DNA of 64,000 nt, taken from assembly GCA_003508835.1 (NCBI GenBank), contig PUFA01000057.1, positions 6,274,501 to 6,338,500 of the forward strand. Direction: 5' to 3'. The notes beneath the pieces were generated by a model. The model made no database searches. It had not been told where the DNA came from and worked only from the letters and a program-made list of their open reading frames with translations. Shown here piece by piece: positions 24,952 through 37,659 of the stretch. Origin of the DNA: Eonycteris spelaea (lineage: Eukaryota; Chordata; Mammalia; Chiroptera; Pteropodidae). The translations under genes were made by a program, and so were the position numbers. The stretch's first letter is position 1. Every line of letters begins with the position of its first letter.

Positions 24952-25447
24952 CAGTAGTTCATTCTTATCTTAAGTTTTGCTTTCCAAAGTTTCAGTTACT
25001 TGCAGTCAACCACAGTCTAAAAATGTTAAATGGAGAATTTCGGAAATTCACAGGTTTTAAATTGTGCGCCATTCTGAGTAGCACGATGGAACCTTGCACT
25101 ATCCAGCTCCATCTTGCCCAGGATGCGAACCCTTCCTTTGTCCACTGCCTCCATGCTGTATGTGCCCCCCACCCGTTAGTCACACAGTAGCCATCTTAGC
25201 TACCAGATTGACTGTTGTTGAGGAATCGTAGTACTTGTGTTCAAATAATCCTTATTTTACTTAATAACGGCCCCAAAGCACAAGTGATGCTGACAATTAG
25301 GATATTCCAAAGAGAAGCTGCAAATGCTTCCTTTACATGAAAAGATATGTGTACATAGGAAAACACATAAGTTTCGGTATTATCCTTGGTTTCAGGCATC
25401 AACTAGGAGTCTTAGAATGTATCCTCATTGATAAGGGGGGACTACTT
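24952..25447 (+). mobile_element. Tigger-type DNA transposon inserted in an L1
   Basis: Starts CAGTAGTTC and ends GGACTACT, an inverted-repeat pair, flanked by TA on both sides. The interior reads like a known Tigger 5' region, including the start of the transposase frame (about 25265-25360; 'gccccaaagcacaagtga', 'attccaaagagaagctgc'), then jumps to the 3' terminal region. It is therefore an internally deleted, non-autonomous copy. Confidence 0.75.
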
Positions 25448-25503
25448 TACCACAATTAAATGTAAAATCACATAAAAAGAATAAGTGGCATCATATAACA
25501 CCT
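25448..25503 (+). mobile_element. L1 3' end, right part beyond the Tigger
   Basis: 'taccacaattaaatgtaaaa' is the L1M 3' terminus and continues the element broken at 24951. Confidence 0.7.
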
Positions 25504-25504
25504 T

Positions 25505-25672
25505 GCTACTCAAAGTGTGATCTGTGGGCCAGCAACTTTGGCATCGTCTCAGGAGCTTGTTAGAAGCACAGAATCTCAGGCTCCACCCCAGACCTGCTGT
25601 ATCAAAACCTGCATTTTTTAACAAGGCTCCCGTAGGTGGTCTGTGCACACATTAAACTTTGAGAAGCATTAG
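25505..25672 (+). mobile_element. MER5A-like hAT MITE
   Basis: 'actcaaagtgtgatctgtgg', 'ccaccccagacctgctgtat' and the closing 'aaactttgagaagca' match MER5A. Confidence 0.8.
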
Positions 25673-26127
25673 TTGTGATGGATTGAATATTAGACCAGAG
25701 TTAAAAGACATAGTGAACATGGTCACTGGGTCATTTGCCTATCCAGCACTCACCTCCTCTCCTCCTCCTCTTACAGAACCCAACATTCTATGGGTGGCCA
25801 CTTGCTCAGGAGGCCAACTTTATATCCCACATGGCCCCACTCCCAGTGACTGGTTTATGGGTGGATGTGTTGCCTGGTTCTGGCCAAGGAAACTAAGGGA
25901 AGTTCTGCTGAAGAGGTTCTGGGGTTGCTCAAGAAGAAATGGCCTCTCCCTCCTTTGGAAGTTTCCATGCAAGCATCTTGGAAAAGTGGAGCAGCTAGCC
26001 TGGCCCTTGATAGCACAGAGCCACCGCTGACAAAGTCCTGCATCCACCTTACCAGTGGATTTCTGCTTATGTGAGATTAGAAATGTACAGATTGTTTGAC
26101 TGTGTGAGTCAGGATTTCTGTTACATG

Positions 26128-26345
26128 TAGCCCAGGGTTTCTCTTTTGGGGACAGGATAATTCTTAGAGAGTGGGAGGCTGTTGTGTTCATTATAGGATG
26201 TTTAGCAATGACTCTTACCTCCACCTATTAGATACCAATCACACTTCCCTGTCCCTCAGTTGTGACAACCAAAAGTGTCTCCAGACACCTTGCCAAATGT
26301 TGGAGGGGGTGCAATTCGCCCCCCCCCCAATCGAGAACCACTGTC
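26128..26345 (-). mobile_element. hAT-type MITE, complete copy of a two-copy family
   Basis: Reverse copy: starts 'gggtttctcttttgggg', has 'gtgacaaccaaaagtgtctc' and ends 'atcgagaaccactg'. The same family occurs forward at 35030-35270. A C10 run near 26319-26328 lies within it. Confidence 0.65.
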
Positions 26346-26349
26346 ACAG

Positions 26350-29300
26350 ACAAAGGCATCCTAAGTAACATGAGGGCCTTTTATTCAGTGGGTGCTTAGG
26401 AAAGTAAAATTGCTGCCCATGCTCCAGAGTGTTTCAAGGATCAAAGTGAAGTCAAGTGCGTGAGAAAAGCAAACACACACAAAGTGTTGCTAATCATTAC
26501 CTGTCTTTGATGCTGCTGGAACACCGATAACGATGTTGTAGTTTCCATTTGTTCTTATCATAGGCAGAGATGTTTAACTTAACAGATAGCCAACTTGGAT
26601 AGTGAATGGAATTTTTCTTCAGCAGAGGTGGGGAGCCCTGCCAGCATGCTCGGGCTCTTCCTCCTGCTCAGAAATCCCCATCTCTTTCCCCCCGCCCTGA
26701 GCTGGGCTACCAATCCTGACTCATTGTTCACAAGGCAATGGGTGCTACAGAGTTCACCTGTTAAAACATTTTCACAGATTAAGAGAGATCTTCATATTTA
26801 GCCACTGAAGAGACAGATTGATGCCCTCCATACAATAATGTGTTTGCAGCTTACACATCCATGTGTTTGAGACCTGCAGAGTCAGGGGACCCTGGACAAC
26901 CTCTCTTGCCTTATGTTTCCCTTTCTAGAATCAACCAACATTTTGAAACCATTTTTTTTAGGAGCTCCCTGATTCCTAAAATCAGTGTCTTCATTTTACT
27001 TTCAGTTTAGTTTCATCTAAAGTGTCATAAAATATTTTGGGGCAAGAAGGCTTACAGGGGAAGCGGGACTTAACAGAAAGGACTGGATGAGAATTGAGAG
27101 CAAGGGAACAAGAGAGAGGGCTTGTGCGGTGAAAGGAAGGCGTCTGAAAGCAATGGATGTTTTGGTCATTTATATCATCAAGGGCTTTATTATCGAGGTG
27201 CAGTACTAGGTGCTGGGGTTGAGGCTGACGTGGGAGCAAAGGGCATTAAAGACAGTCACATCCCTTGGGGCCCCACAATCTACTGGGGAATAAGTGGTGG
27301 ACTCTGGGTTGCTCTCCTAACCTCTTCTTGTATTTTGGTATAGGGTAACTAACTCCAGTAACATGGTTATTGCCCTATGCCCACCCCTACAGCCTATGCA
27401 CTTTGCAGGTCACATGCTCACTTTCTGAACTGGAGGTAGGACACTCATCAATCTATAGATAACGTTATAAGGCCTGGCATAAAATGACTTGGATTGGAGA
27501 AGGCATTTGTTGGTAGTTTCTAGGAAAAACTGTTTTCCTTTCAGGGAGGGGTGTGTGGCTTGCAAAAGCCATGCCAGGCCCTGCTGCAGCCCTGTTATTT
27601 CCACCAGAAGTCAAGCTGAGGATCAAGCCAGTATATAAAGGAAGGCTGGGTCAGTAGAGTTTCAGGGAAATTGAGCTGGAGCTTTGATCAAACCACAAGA
27701 GATCCACTTCTGGATTTTTGGGCGGCATATGCTAATAAAACCTCGTCTGTATAAGCCAGTTTGAACTGAATTTTCTGTTGTTTTTATCATAAACTAAGGG
27801 GAAGTGACAGTGAACAAACTAAATGTAGATTGGCTGAAAAGAGATTTTCATGCAGAGAATAGCAAGGACGTCTTTACTTAAATGAGGAAGTTGGTGATCC
27901 TGGTTTAGTAAAATGGCTGCTTGTGGTGGACCTGTTGCACCCTGGTATACAGACCTTCTGTGTCTGGAGACATGACATTTGTAGATCTGATGGGAAATAT
28001 TCTGGATATTGGCAAGATTTCATTAAAGTCCTAGAAGACTCACATTTAAGGGGAAGGTGGTCCATTTGGGAGTGGAGAGGGAAGAAAATACAGCTTTGTT
28101 AAGAGAGGGCCTTTTTGCCTATGGCCTGCAATCTAAAGTGACTAGACATTGATGAGCAAATCCTGTTGGGTTGGAAAAGATCATTTCAGTGGTGGAGACT
28201 CTGCATGTCAGGCTGTACAGCAGAGGGTATATGGGAAATCTCTGTACTTTCTACTCAATTTTGCTTTGAATCTAAACCTAAAATTCTAAAATGTATAAAG
28301 TCTATTAAAACATAAAGTCTATTAAAAAAAGAAAAGTTGGAAGGCATCAACCACATGCCCACTCAGATGTTAACCAGGCAGTGGCCAGGACAGATACACC
28401 CAAACCCAGAACTGAGGGCTGCCATCTTGTCTGACCGAGGACCTTGCTTTACCACCAGACAAACAATCCTCAACAGTGCCTCAATATTTATAGGTACTAT
28501 TGACCAATGACAACTGAAGGCATTTCCCATTCTCCCCTTCTCCAAATGGAGAATTGCACTTCTGGAAATGCTTACTGCAGATATCTGGGGTTTTCCTGGA
28601 ATTGCTGCCTATGTCAATGGTGGTAAACTTCAGAATTTAGTTCATAGGTTACCATTCCATGAGTAGGTACTTCCAGAAGAGAGTATGATGGCTCTTCCAG
28701 AAAATATGACCTTGAATCTTAATTCAGTAACTAGATGAATCATAGGGTTTCAACCTTTGGGAGATGGAGTGAGTCTGTTTTAGCCAAGTATGAGTATTTC
28801 TGATGATTGTGAAAGGGAAGGAGAGTATAGATGTTGATTTACCAAAGGGGCAGACCATAATGGAATATCATGTTTACTACTCTAACACTTTCTCTGGATA
28901 ATAATCCTTCAGATGTTCAGATAACTATACATGAATTCACAGCTTGCATGGTTTAGAGAAAGCCAACTCCACTCCTAGGTTCAGGGCTGAGGCATACAGT
29001 TGGCACTAAGCTTACTGATGACTCAGTGCGGATCCTTGAGAATGCATGAGGCTCTGCTTGGAACTCCTCAGAGACATATTCTCTCTTCTTTTTTTGAGGG
29101 TGCAAATTTTAGGGAATATGAGTTCTAGAACAGCCATTTCACCACCGCGAGGGAACCAGCTGAGACTGAAGCCAACATAAGAAGGAAAAGTTAAAAGAAT
29201 CAACTGTGACTTGATTGTCCATCACAACACTTACCCTTGGGCTTTTGAGTTATATTGTGTCTTCTTTAATATTTGATTTAGTTTATAAGTTTTTCTGTTA

Positions 29301-29738
29301 CTTGCAACCAAACAACCAACTATTATAGAATATAATAAATGCTAGAATAAAAATATGAAAAAAGTATTGGGTGGTTAAGAGAGACAATAGGGTAGTTAGC
29401 TAAGAGAAGCAGCATATCTTTAAGCATTTAGGGTGGAAAGAGTTGGAAAGGACCATTGCATTTCTTAGCATTAAGCACACCCTCTTTGTGGGGTTTTTTG
29501 GACTCATCTCTGGCCACCACTACACTTCCCTTAGTCCATCCATATCAGAATGGATGTGTAAAGGCCTTCAGTACTGGGCATTGCACCTGGCGTCTGAAAG
29601 TCCCCGATAAATGTTGGAAGGTGAAAGGAAACCTTTCACCTGTCGCTCCCAGTCCTTCACTCAGCTGAGGGAGTTCCCCAATTTCCACCAACACTGTAAG
29701 CAGCCAGCCCCTTCTAAATCTTTTCCTCCCCACTGTAG
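26350..29738. other. Region upstream of BANF2 coding exon 1, mostly unassigned
   Basis: Apart from an L2-like piece at about 27180-27300 and the TATA/AATAAA module near 27632-27739, I see no clear repeat or exon. BANF2 5' non-coding exons could lie here. Confidence 0.4.
27632..27739 (+). promoter_or_regulatory. Strong TATA box followed by AATAAA, promoter- or LTR-like
   Basis: TATATAAA at 27632-27639 is followed 95 bp later by AATAAA at 27734-27739. That spacing resembles the U3-R part of a long terminal repeat, but could also be a simple TATA promoter about 2.1 kb upstream of the first BANF2 coding exon. I do not recognise the surrounding sequence as a specific LTR family and see no clear splice donor close downstream. 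Confidence 0.25.
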
Positions 29739-29924
<186 letters not shown>

Positions 29925-30984
29925 TAGCCCTGCCAGATGGCAATTGCTGCCACATGTTCCTACAAATGGCCATCAGAGAGCAAAGCTGCCATTTGGCAGG
30001 GTGCCACATGCTTCTGTGCTCCTGACCCCACATGTTTTGGCAGCCTCAAGGGCCAGTAGATGATGGGCAAATTGAATCGCTTCACATCAGAGCACCTGGG
30101 CCAGGCATTATTCACTTGGTGTACAAACACCCAGCAGTCGACAGAAGTGAGCCAGCAGCCCAAATCTGGGGTTGAGCTGTCAGGATGGGTGATTTGGTTG
30201 CACTCCTAACCCCCATGAAGAGATCTGTAGGGTCTCACTTGCCCCATCAGGGCACCAGCCTGGGGATGGCAGGTGGAATAACAGCAGCCTGAGGTCTACA
30301 TCAGAGTAAGAGGATGTGAGTTGTTCTAAGATGTCACTAGCAGCCCAAGAATGGCCTTAAGGATTTCTAATGGAATCTAAGCATTCTTTTCTATGTAATT
30401 GTTTTTATGGTACTATTATAAGGCTGCATGGAACTTTAGAAGAGAATCGGAGGTGGTCCCAAGGAGTACTCAGGGAAGCTGAGCACAACAGAAGCAGGTG
30501 GGAATTCACACAGAGCCTTGCACACTGTTATGAGGGAGGCACCAACAACAGAACAATTGCTGCTCACTCCCTTCAGTTTTCAACATCAGTTTATACCATC
30601 AGGAAGGAAGATGTTGCAGAAGCACCTAAAGAGACTGGGAAACAGTATTTTCATGGCTGTTAATCAATTTGGTTTGCTCCAGCATAGTGCACGGCTATTT
30701 CCGAAGGGCATCTGAACTACTGGGCCTGTGGTTTTCTGATTGACATGCTGCTTTGCACCAGATGTTAAATATTCTGATTATTGCTCCAACCTACCAGCCA
30801 ATTTAATAGCCAATAGGTGATATTGTCAGAATGTTGGCGCTCCATGATTGAGGTCCACTTGATTCTTTCCTCTCAGATAAGGGAGATAGGACCACTCCAA
30901 AACATGTAGTAAAGTAGGCAAGTTTGACTAGGGGAGACAATTCAAATTAAAACATTTTATGAAAAAGAAGTGATTGTCCCTTTT

Positions 30985-31050
30985 ACTTTTCTATTGTGGT
31001 ATAGCATACTTCCACTGATATGAACTGGTCAGCTCAATGAATTTGTATAG

Positions 31051-31089
<39 letters not shown>

Positions 31090-31515
31090 CCACTCACTAC
31101 ATGGATCTCATGATCAGACACCTCCAGAATTTTCCAGATGGTTCTCTTGTGCCTCTTCCAAATCAATGCATTCCCCACTCACAGAGATAACTAGTATTCT
31201 GGATTCTACCACCACTGATTTAGTATTTCCATAATTATGGGATTTTGTTGTTGTTCAGTCATACTCGTCATTTAAAACTTTTTATTTACATATAGTAAAT
31301 TTTTCACCTTTTTTAGTACACTGTTCTGTGAGTTTTGACAGATGCATGCACTCATGTAGCCACTCCCACAATCAAGACAGAAAACAGATTTGTCACTCCA
31401 AACTGTCTCCTTTTGACCTTCATATTCCCCACCCTCAGTCCCTAAGAACCATTGATTTGTTTTCTGTCCCTATAGTTTTGCTTTTTCCAGCTTAACTTTG
31501 TCCAGTGTTTTTAAT
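30985..31515 (-). mobile_element. L1 3' UTR fragments, minus strand
   Basis: Two pieces (about 30985-31245 and 31262-31515), including 'acacacacag' expansion, 'gttttgacagatgcatgc' and 'ccttcatattccccaccctc', typical of reverse L1M 3' sequence. Confidence 0.65.
31056..31086. repeat. (CA)n microsatellite, about 31 bp
   Basis: Uninterrupted CA run within the L1-derived sequence in the BANF2 intron. Confidence 0.95.
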
Positions 31516-32189
31516 GAGGATTTCAGGTGGGGTGATAGGCATGTTTAAGACAAAGGCACGAATTAATGAGAAATTCTCAGGCATCCAAGAATTTGCTACG
31601 CAGAGTCAGAGCTGTAGTCATAACAGATTCCTTGGCCTTGTCTCGTGGGCACTGACTCTTTCCGCACCCTTTCTGAGGACCTGTTCGGACACAAACCATG
31701 AGGGTGCCCTCAGCCCTACTTGCCTGGGCTTTTCTCTTAGCCATTATCACTCTCCCAAGACACTGGACACTGGAGCCCCAGACCCCATTCTATGAATTCA
31801 CCCAAGTCTCTTCAGAAGCCCAAAAGTCAAACATTTGGCTGCATTCTGTCTGGGTGATTTCATGTCTGCCCTTCCATGGAGCAGTCAGCTTCAGACTAAG
31901 GATCTAGCTCTCTACCATCCAACACAGTGGCACTGGCCCCTTATACCAGTGAGCATCTGTCTGAATTGAGATGTGCTAAAAATAAAAATACACACTGGAG
32001 TTATTCCAATAGGTGGAAGCAAGTTTAACATCCTGAAGAATCTGGTTTGACTCAGTGCTCTTTGAAGACACTGTAAAACCATATTCTTGAGCCTAAGTCT
32101 TCCTCCTGAAAGGCATTTGGAAGATCAGAGTGGAGTAAATGTTCTGGGTGCCACCAGCTCCTCAAATCTCTCCTAATAAGAGGACTAGC

Positions 32190-32400
32190 ACATGATGTTT
32201 GCTACATGTCAGGCACTGTTCTAAGAGCATCACATATACTTACTTTGTTTTATCATTTAAAAACTCCTATAAGGTATACTATTTATCTCCATTTTACAAA
32301 TGGGCAAACTGAGGCACAGAGCAGCCACATGACTCACTCAAGGTCACTCTAAGTGGGAAAGATGAAATTTGAATCTGAGCAGACAGGCTCTAGGGCAGGC
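32190..32400 (-). repeat. MIR SINE, near full length
   Basis: 'gtcaggcactgttctaagag', 'ccattttacaaatgggcaaa' and 'tgaggcacagagcag' in reverse MIR order. Confidence 0.75.
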
Positions 32401-32424
32401 AGTCACATAAATTTGGGATTACTT

Positions 32425-32510
32425 GCATAGGGTTGCCAGATAAAATACAGGACACCCAGTAAAATTTCAAGTAAATGAATAATTCCTTTTAGTATAAGTT
32501 TGCCCCCGGG
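32425..32510. mobile_element. Palindromic MITE, partial copy
   Basis: 'agggttgccagataaaatac' and 'aggacacccagtaaaatttc' represent one arm of the element at 16868-17096. Confidence 0.6.
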
Positions 32511-32877
32511 AGACAGGGAAGAGAAAACAGAAGGGGCAAGCCCTGCACTGGATTGAGCACTCACACTAAAGACAAGGAGTTTTAAACTGGAGATGACTGA
32601 GCAATGTGGATGTGTCAGGTTATCATTGGCTATCAGAGGCCATGACGGTTTTAGGCCAACGTCCAATTAGAGAAAAAGGAAGTTATTCATCACCCAATGA
32701 AGTCTAGTGACAATGTAAAGTGCATTCACTATAGTTGCCAAGAAGCCGGAAGCTTTGGAAGAGGACTGTAGAAGGTTGAGAAGAAGAAGGCTGAGACTCC
32801 TCCGTATCTCTGTTTGAAAAGGCCAAGTATCATAGTGAAGACTGAAAATTTTAATTAGTGTGGAGGAGGATTGGTTA

Positions 32878-33025
32878 CTAATTTGCAGGGCCCAGAGCAA
32901 AATGAAAATGTGTGGCCTCTTGTTCAAATTTATTAAGAATTTCAAGATGGCAGGAGCAGGGCATTAAACCAAGTGGGGCTTTCTGAGCACAGGGCCCTGT
33001 ATCACTGTATGGGTCACACAAAATG
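32878..33025 (+). mobile_element. DNA-transposon-like repeat
   Basis: 'gggcccagagcaaaatgaaa', 'gcattaaaccaagtgggg' and 'agcacagggccctgt' match a common mammalian repeat whose name I do not recall with certainty. Confidence 0.5.
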
Positions 33026-35029
33026 GAACCAACCCTGGTGCAGGAGCAAATGTTGCTCCTGTTTAGCAAGAAATTGGATATGGAAAACTGGAGGATGGTC
33101 CAGACCTGCTCACTGTTTGGACTTGGAGTTGAGGGGGAGTCTGCCTTTGGATCACCGTCTTGCCATGTGGTCATGGCTGCCACAGGAAAGAATGAACATC
33201 CTTGGCTTCGAGATGGCCACTGTTCAGGGTGATGGGATTTCTGTGTGTCTGCATCACCTTCCCTATAGCCAGATTTTTCTGAGCTTTGGCCCAAGGAGGA
33301 AGAAGAGCAGTTTCTGTTTTCTAGGATAAAAGGCAGGCTTTCTGGAGCCAACAGAGAAACTGAGCAGACTTCCAGCAGGGCCACAATAGGAGTCCATGAC
33401 TCCAGTTCCCCTTGGGAGCAGTGTAAAGCAGGCTAACTCTCACCCCACCACCCCACCTCCACTGCCCAGGAAGGTTGCTGGGTGAGACCAGAGAGGAAGC
33501 AGAGAAGGGAGCATCAGATTGCATCTTGGCTCTGGAGACTGCAAGATGAGGCCCTTCTTCCTGCAGCATTCCTGGAAAGTTTGCCTCTGGCCCTGCGTGC
33601 CATACATTCCCTGGCTTCCTGGCTGCTGAGCCTGGTGGTGACATGGAGGCTCTAATTACCAGACCATCAGATGCCAGCAGTGGCCTCCAAAATGGCAGAG
33701 GACTCCATCGATGCCAGACCAGACAGTGGGTGGTTTGGATATACGAGAATGGGGCTGAGGAAAACAGGAGTCTTAATCTTCCGGTTCTTAGTGACTATAT
33801 CTGGAAAAGGGGATGGTGTACATGTGAGGATCAGATAGATTAACATGTGCAAAGGTCCTGGAGCTCATCAAAGGTACTCAAAAATGCTGCTTGCTGTTAC
33901 AATTATCAGCATCAGCATCATCAGCGTCAGCATCATTAATGTTCTCTCTCCTTGGAAAAAGCTCTCTGTTTCTTAATTCTGTTATATTTACCTCTGTACC
34001 TTCCACACCTACGTAGCAATTGGCTCAATATTCAATAAATGTTAATACTTTTAAATATCCAATTAAAAAAACATCTTAGTAAAATCCATCAGTGAAAATT
34101 CAAGAATACTGAAAAGTAAAATGAGATCATTCTAAACAACTATATGCTTTTTTAAAATTAAAAATAGCAGTTTAAAATGACCATGAAATCTTGGCTTTTT
34201 CTCTTTTCAAAATCTGGACAATGACTCAAAATAAAAAAATAAAATTTAAAAAAACTCCAATTCTTGGGTATATTTTATGACTGGGATTTAGCTTTTATTT
34301 AATTTCTTTTTTTTAAAAAAAATGTTCTCTTTGGTCCAGATGAAGTTTGCTTTGTTTATGGATCTGAAAGTAAACAGACACCAGCAAGTTTTCCTGGAGA
34401 TGGCCCAGAACTCAAGGTGTGAACACTGGTCTTGTTCATTTAGGCTGGAGAGCACCCAAACTGCCCTAAGAGACTGGCATTTAATGTTACCTAAATCTCC
34501 TGGCTTCACTCTTTGATGGCTTGGCCAATCCATGCTCGTACGATCTTGAATGTCCCTCTCTCTATGTGGTCCTTGCTCTCCCCATCAGTAAAACTGTGAT
34601 TAAAATGGTAAAAAAAAAAAAAAAGGGGGGGGGAGGATGAAATGTTGTGGGGGAAAGTAGTAAGAAAGCTAGGAATGCCATAGACTGGGAATCGTGGAAT
34701 CTTTATTTTACATGTGTTTTCATCCATAAAGACTCTTCAGAAAGGAAAGATGGGCAAGGTTTACTGTGTTTTAAACCCTTTGCTCCTCCCGCAGGGCTAC
34801 ATATTCCAGGATGAAAAAAAGAGCTTGCACTACTCAAATGCTCTCACATTGAACTCAATTCAATTTGCAGGATGGGACAGGGCATATTGTGTGCCTTTGA
34901 AAAATGCAGAAACTAAGGCCTCAGTGCTGCAGGGTCTCACTGCAGGTTAAGTAAGTTGCCTGAAATCATACAATTGGTTTGCAGAAGTAAATCAATGCTA
35001 AGATGCCCTTTATCTGCCAGGCCCCCATG

Positions 35030-35270
35030 CGGTGGCTCTAAATCAAAGATTTTTTCCTTGAGGGGACATTTGTCAATGTTTGGAGATGGTTATGAGGGTC
35101 ACAATTCAGGGGCAGGAGTCAGTATGCTCCTGGCATCAAGTGGGTAGAGGCCAGGGATGCTACTAAACTTCCTACAGGGCATAGGATGACCACCCCCGAC
35201 TCCTGCAATGCGCAAGTATCCAAAACATCAACAGTGCCAAGGGTTAGAAACCATTTGCTAGAATGATTGA
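35030..35270 (+). mobile_element. hAT-type MITE, second copy
   Basis: 'gaggggacatttgtcaatgt', 'gtagaggccagggatgctac' and 'caagggttagaaaccatt' are the forward version of the 26128-26345 element. Confidence 0.65.
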
Positions 35271-35394
35271 GAAAGTGGTAGGGTGGGAAGTGTCTCTAAC
35301 TCTGTGTATGTGTGCATGTGCTCATGTGTGTGTTAAAGAGAGAAATACTAGATCAGAGGACTGAAGAGAGCATGAGAGGTCTACTAGGCTCTCA

Positions 35395-35545
35395 CTCCTC
35401 AAAATATTGTCCCTCAAAACATGCCCAGGAGTGTGTTAGAAATGCAGGCTCTCAGGCCCCACCCTAGACTTACTGAATCAGAACTCGCCTTTTAACAAGA
35501 TCCCAGGCGATTCATGTGCTCCTTAAAGTTGAGAAGGGCTTTCGT
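35395..35545 (+). mobile_element. MER5A-like hAT MITE
   Basis: 'ctcaggccccaccctagact', 'tactgaatcagaactcg' and 'taacaagatcccaggcga' in MER5A order, upstream of the last BANF2 exon. Confidence 0.75.
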
Positions 35546-35764
35546 TCATGTTCATCCCAGACTGGACAGCCCCCAACCTGCCCTCAGGGCTGGGTATTTA
35601 CCTTGGCCTTATATCTCACCCCAGGGCCTGTCCTGAATCCCTATCACCTAGTCAGGGTTTCAGGGACTGCCAGTCTCCCTCCTGTCTGACCTGTGCCCCT
35701 CCTTTGATTCTCACATGGTCCTCGTGTTGGGGAGGGAAGAGCACTCTGAGTCAGCTTATTATAA

Positions 35765-35983
<219 letters not shown>

Positions 35984-36030
35984 CACATTCTGTATAAACT
36001 GAGACCCTGGCTCGGAGTCATTATTCCTGT
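35984..36030 (+). terminator. BANF2: Possible BANF2 3' UTR with variant poly(A) signal
   Basis: No AATAAA follows the stop codon before an old L1-like repeat begins near 36025. The nearest candidate hexamer is TATAAA at about 35993-35998, a known weaker variant. If it is used, the 3' UTR is only a few tens of bases long and cleavage falls near 36010-36030. This is inference from the hexamer alone. Confidence 0.25.
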
Positions 36031-36215
36031 TTTTAACTTTAGTGATACATGCTCATTACAAAAAGTAGTTTGAGAATATAAAAACGATAAACATAAGAAA
36101 AATGACTTCAAAGTCTGCCACCCAGAAGCAACTATCATTCCCCTTACGTGAATATCAAGCCAAATATCCAGCACAAATTTATATGAGAGAATGGACAATT
36201 TTATTTAAAAATAGG
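36025..36215 (-). mobile_element. Old L1-like fragment
   Basis: 'gtgatacatgctcattacaa' through 'gtgaatatcaagccaaat' resembles old L1 3' UTR sequence. It begins just after BANF2. Confidence 0.4.
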
Positions 36216-36239
36216 AATTAAATTTTAAATCAGCCGTAC

Positions 36240-36640
36240 TAGTTATTATTGCCGCATAACAAATGAACCCAAAATGTAGCAGCTCAAACAGTAATTTTAT
36301 CTCACACATTTCTGAGGTTCAAGAGTTAGCCGACAAAGGTTGATGTCTCTCTCATACTACATGTGCAGTACATGTGCTCAGGTAAATACTGTTTGTTGTA
36401 GTCATGCTGAAACTTAAGCTGATGGAGAGTCCCTGTCCATGTGCTCTTCCATGAGTACCATGCAGTGAGAAGGAGCCATGGTGAATTACACACTGTCATT
36501 CAAAGTTTCTTGCCAGAATGGTACCCTCCACTTATGTTTGAGTTTCATTAACCAGAGCAAGTCATATGGTCATACCTAACTCCAAAGTGGCAAAGATCCT
36601 ACTGAAGCAAGAAAAAATGGAAATATTTGGTGACAGCACT
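36240..36640 (-). mobile_element. MaLR-type LTR, minus strand
   Basis: Starts with the reverse LTR end 'agttattattgccgcataac', then 'aaatgtagcagctcaaacag'. Related by its terminal block to 37150-37582, 39690-40160 and 9740-10205. Confidence 0.55.
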
Positions 36641-37149
36641 AATTGCTAAAATTCACTATTTTTTTCCCCTAAATCCCTCACAGCTGCTATATTTCCTAAA
36701 TTCATAAAGCAACTGGGATATTTTTATTGGTGTCTACTTAACTCTTTCTAGCTTTGCTTCTTTAGCTCGCCCCACAAAAAGGCCAAAGAGGAGAATTCCA
36801 AGTGAGCCCACCGGTTGGCCCAAAGGCTTAAATCACTCCATCTCCTGAGAGCGCAGGTTCTGACCATCCTGAGCCTTTTCCCTGCTCCCACCTGCACGAT
36901 TAATTCAGTGGATTAATTCTCCACTGACACAGTCATGGTGTTTAGAAGACACTCATTTTCTAAGACAGGAGCTGGTTGGCTCTAGGGAAAGGAGAGAGAG
37001 AAGTAGCTTTCTTTCTCACTCTTTTTCCACACACCCTATTCACAAAAATCTTCCCTACAGACACTGGGAATGTTTCCCTTCAGCTGTTCATTCCCTTGTG
37101 TTGATTTTTGTCTTTCTCATAGGTAAAATTATTGGCTTCATTTCATCAC

Positions 37150-37582
37150 ATCTTCTTGTATTCCCCATCTTTGTTGTGGGATTCTTCAGTCCCTCTCACT
37201 ACAGGCAGAGTAACTCTCAGCCCCTTGAGAGAGACTTGGCCAATGATGCCAACCTGAAATGACAGCATTTCAGTCCTGAGCCTCACTATGCATTTCCACA
37301 TGCTCTCCTGTGCCTCTGCCAGCACTGAGAGAAGAGATATTCCCTGGATAATTGCTGTCCTGACAGCCTAGTCCCCAGGACGAGCCCAGTTGGAGCCGAC
37401 CTGGCCCCAACCTGCAGCAAGAACCCAAGGCCAGCCAGACCTGCAGTTTGACACAAAGCTGCCCCACTGAGCCCGGCCAGGATCATCTGACACAGATGTG
37501 TGTGAGTGACAATAAAGGATTGCTATTCAAAGCCACTAATGTTTGGGACAGTTCTCTATGCAGCAATATCTAACTGATAAAT
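37150..37582 (+). mobile_element. MaLR-type LTR, plus strand
   Basis: Ends with the characteristic 'tctatgcagcaatatctaac' terminal block preceded by an aataaa-containing segment near 37511. About 430 bp; boundaries approximate. Confidence 0.5.
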
Positions 37583-37659
37583 TCCTTCTATTCTAAAATG
37601 TCCTTACCCTACCAAGGGGTACTGCATTAAAGTCCAACCAAACCTTTAGATGGCATAGC

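Noticed and set aside
32878..33384. Minus-strand 168-codon open frame in the BANF2 intron
   Set aside because: Overlaps a DNA-transposon-like repeat and other open frames; no domain, and composition is that of translated non-coding DNA.
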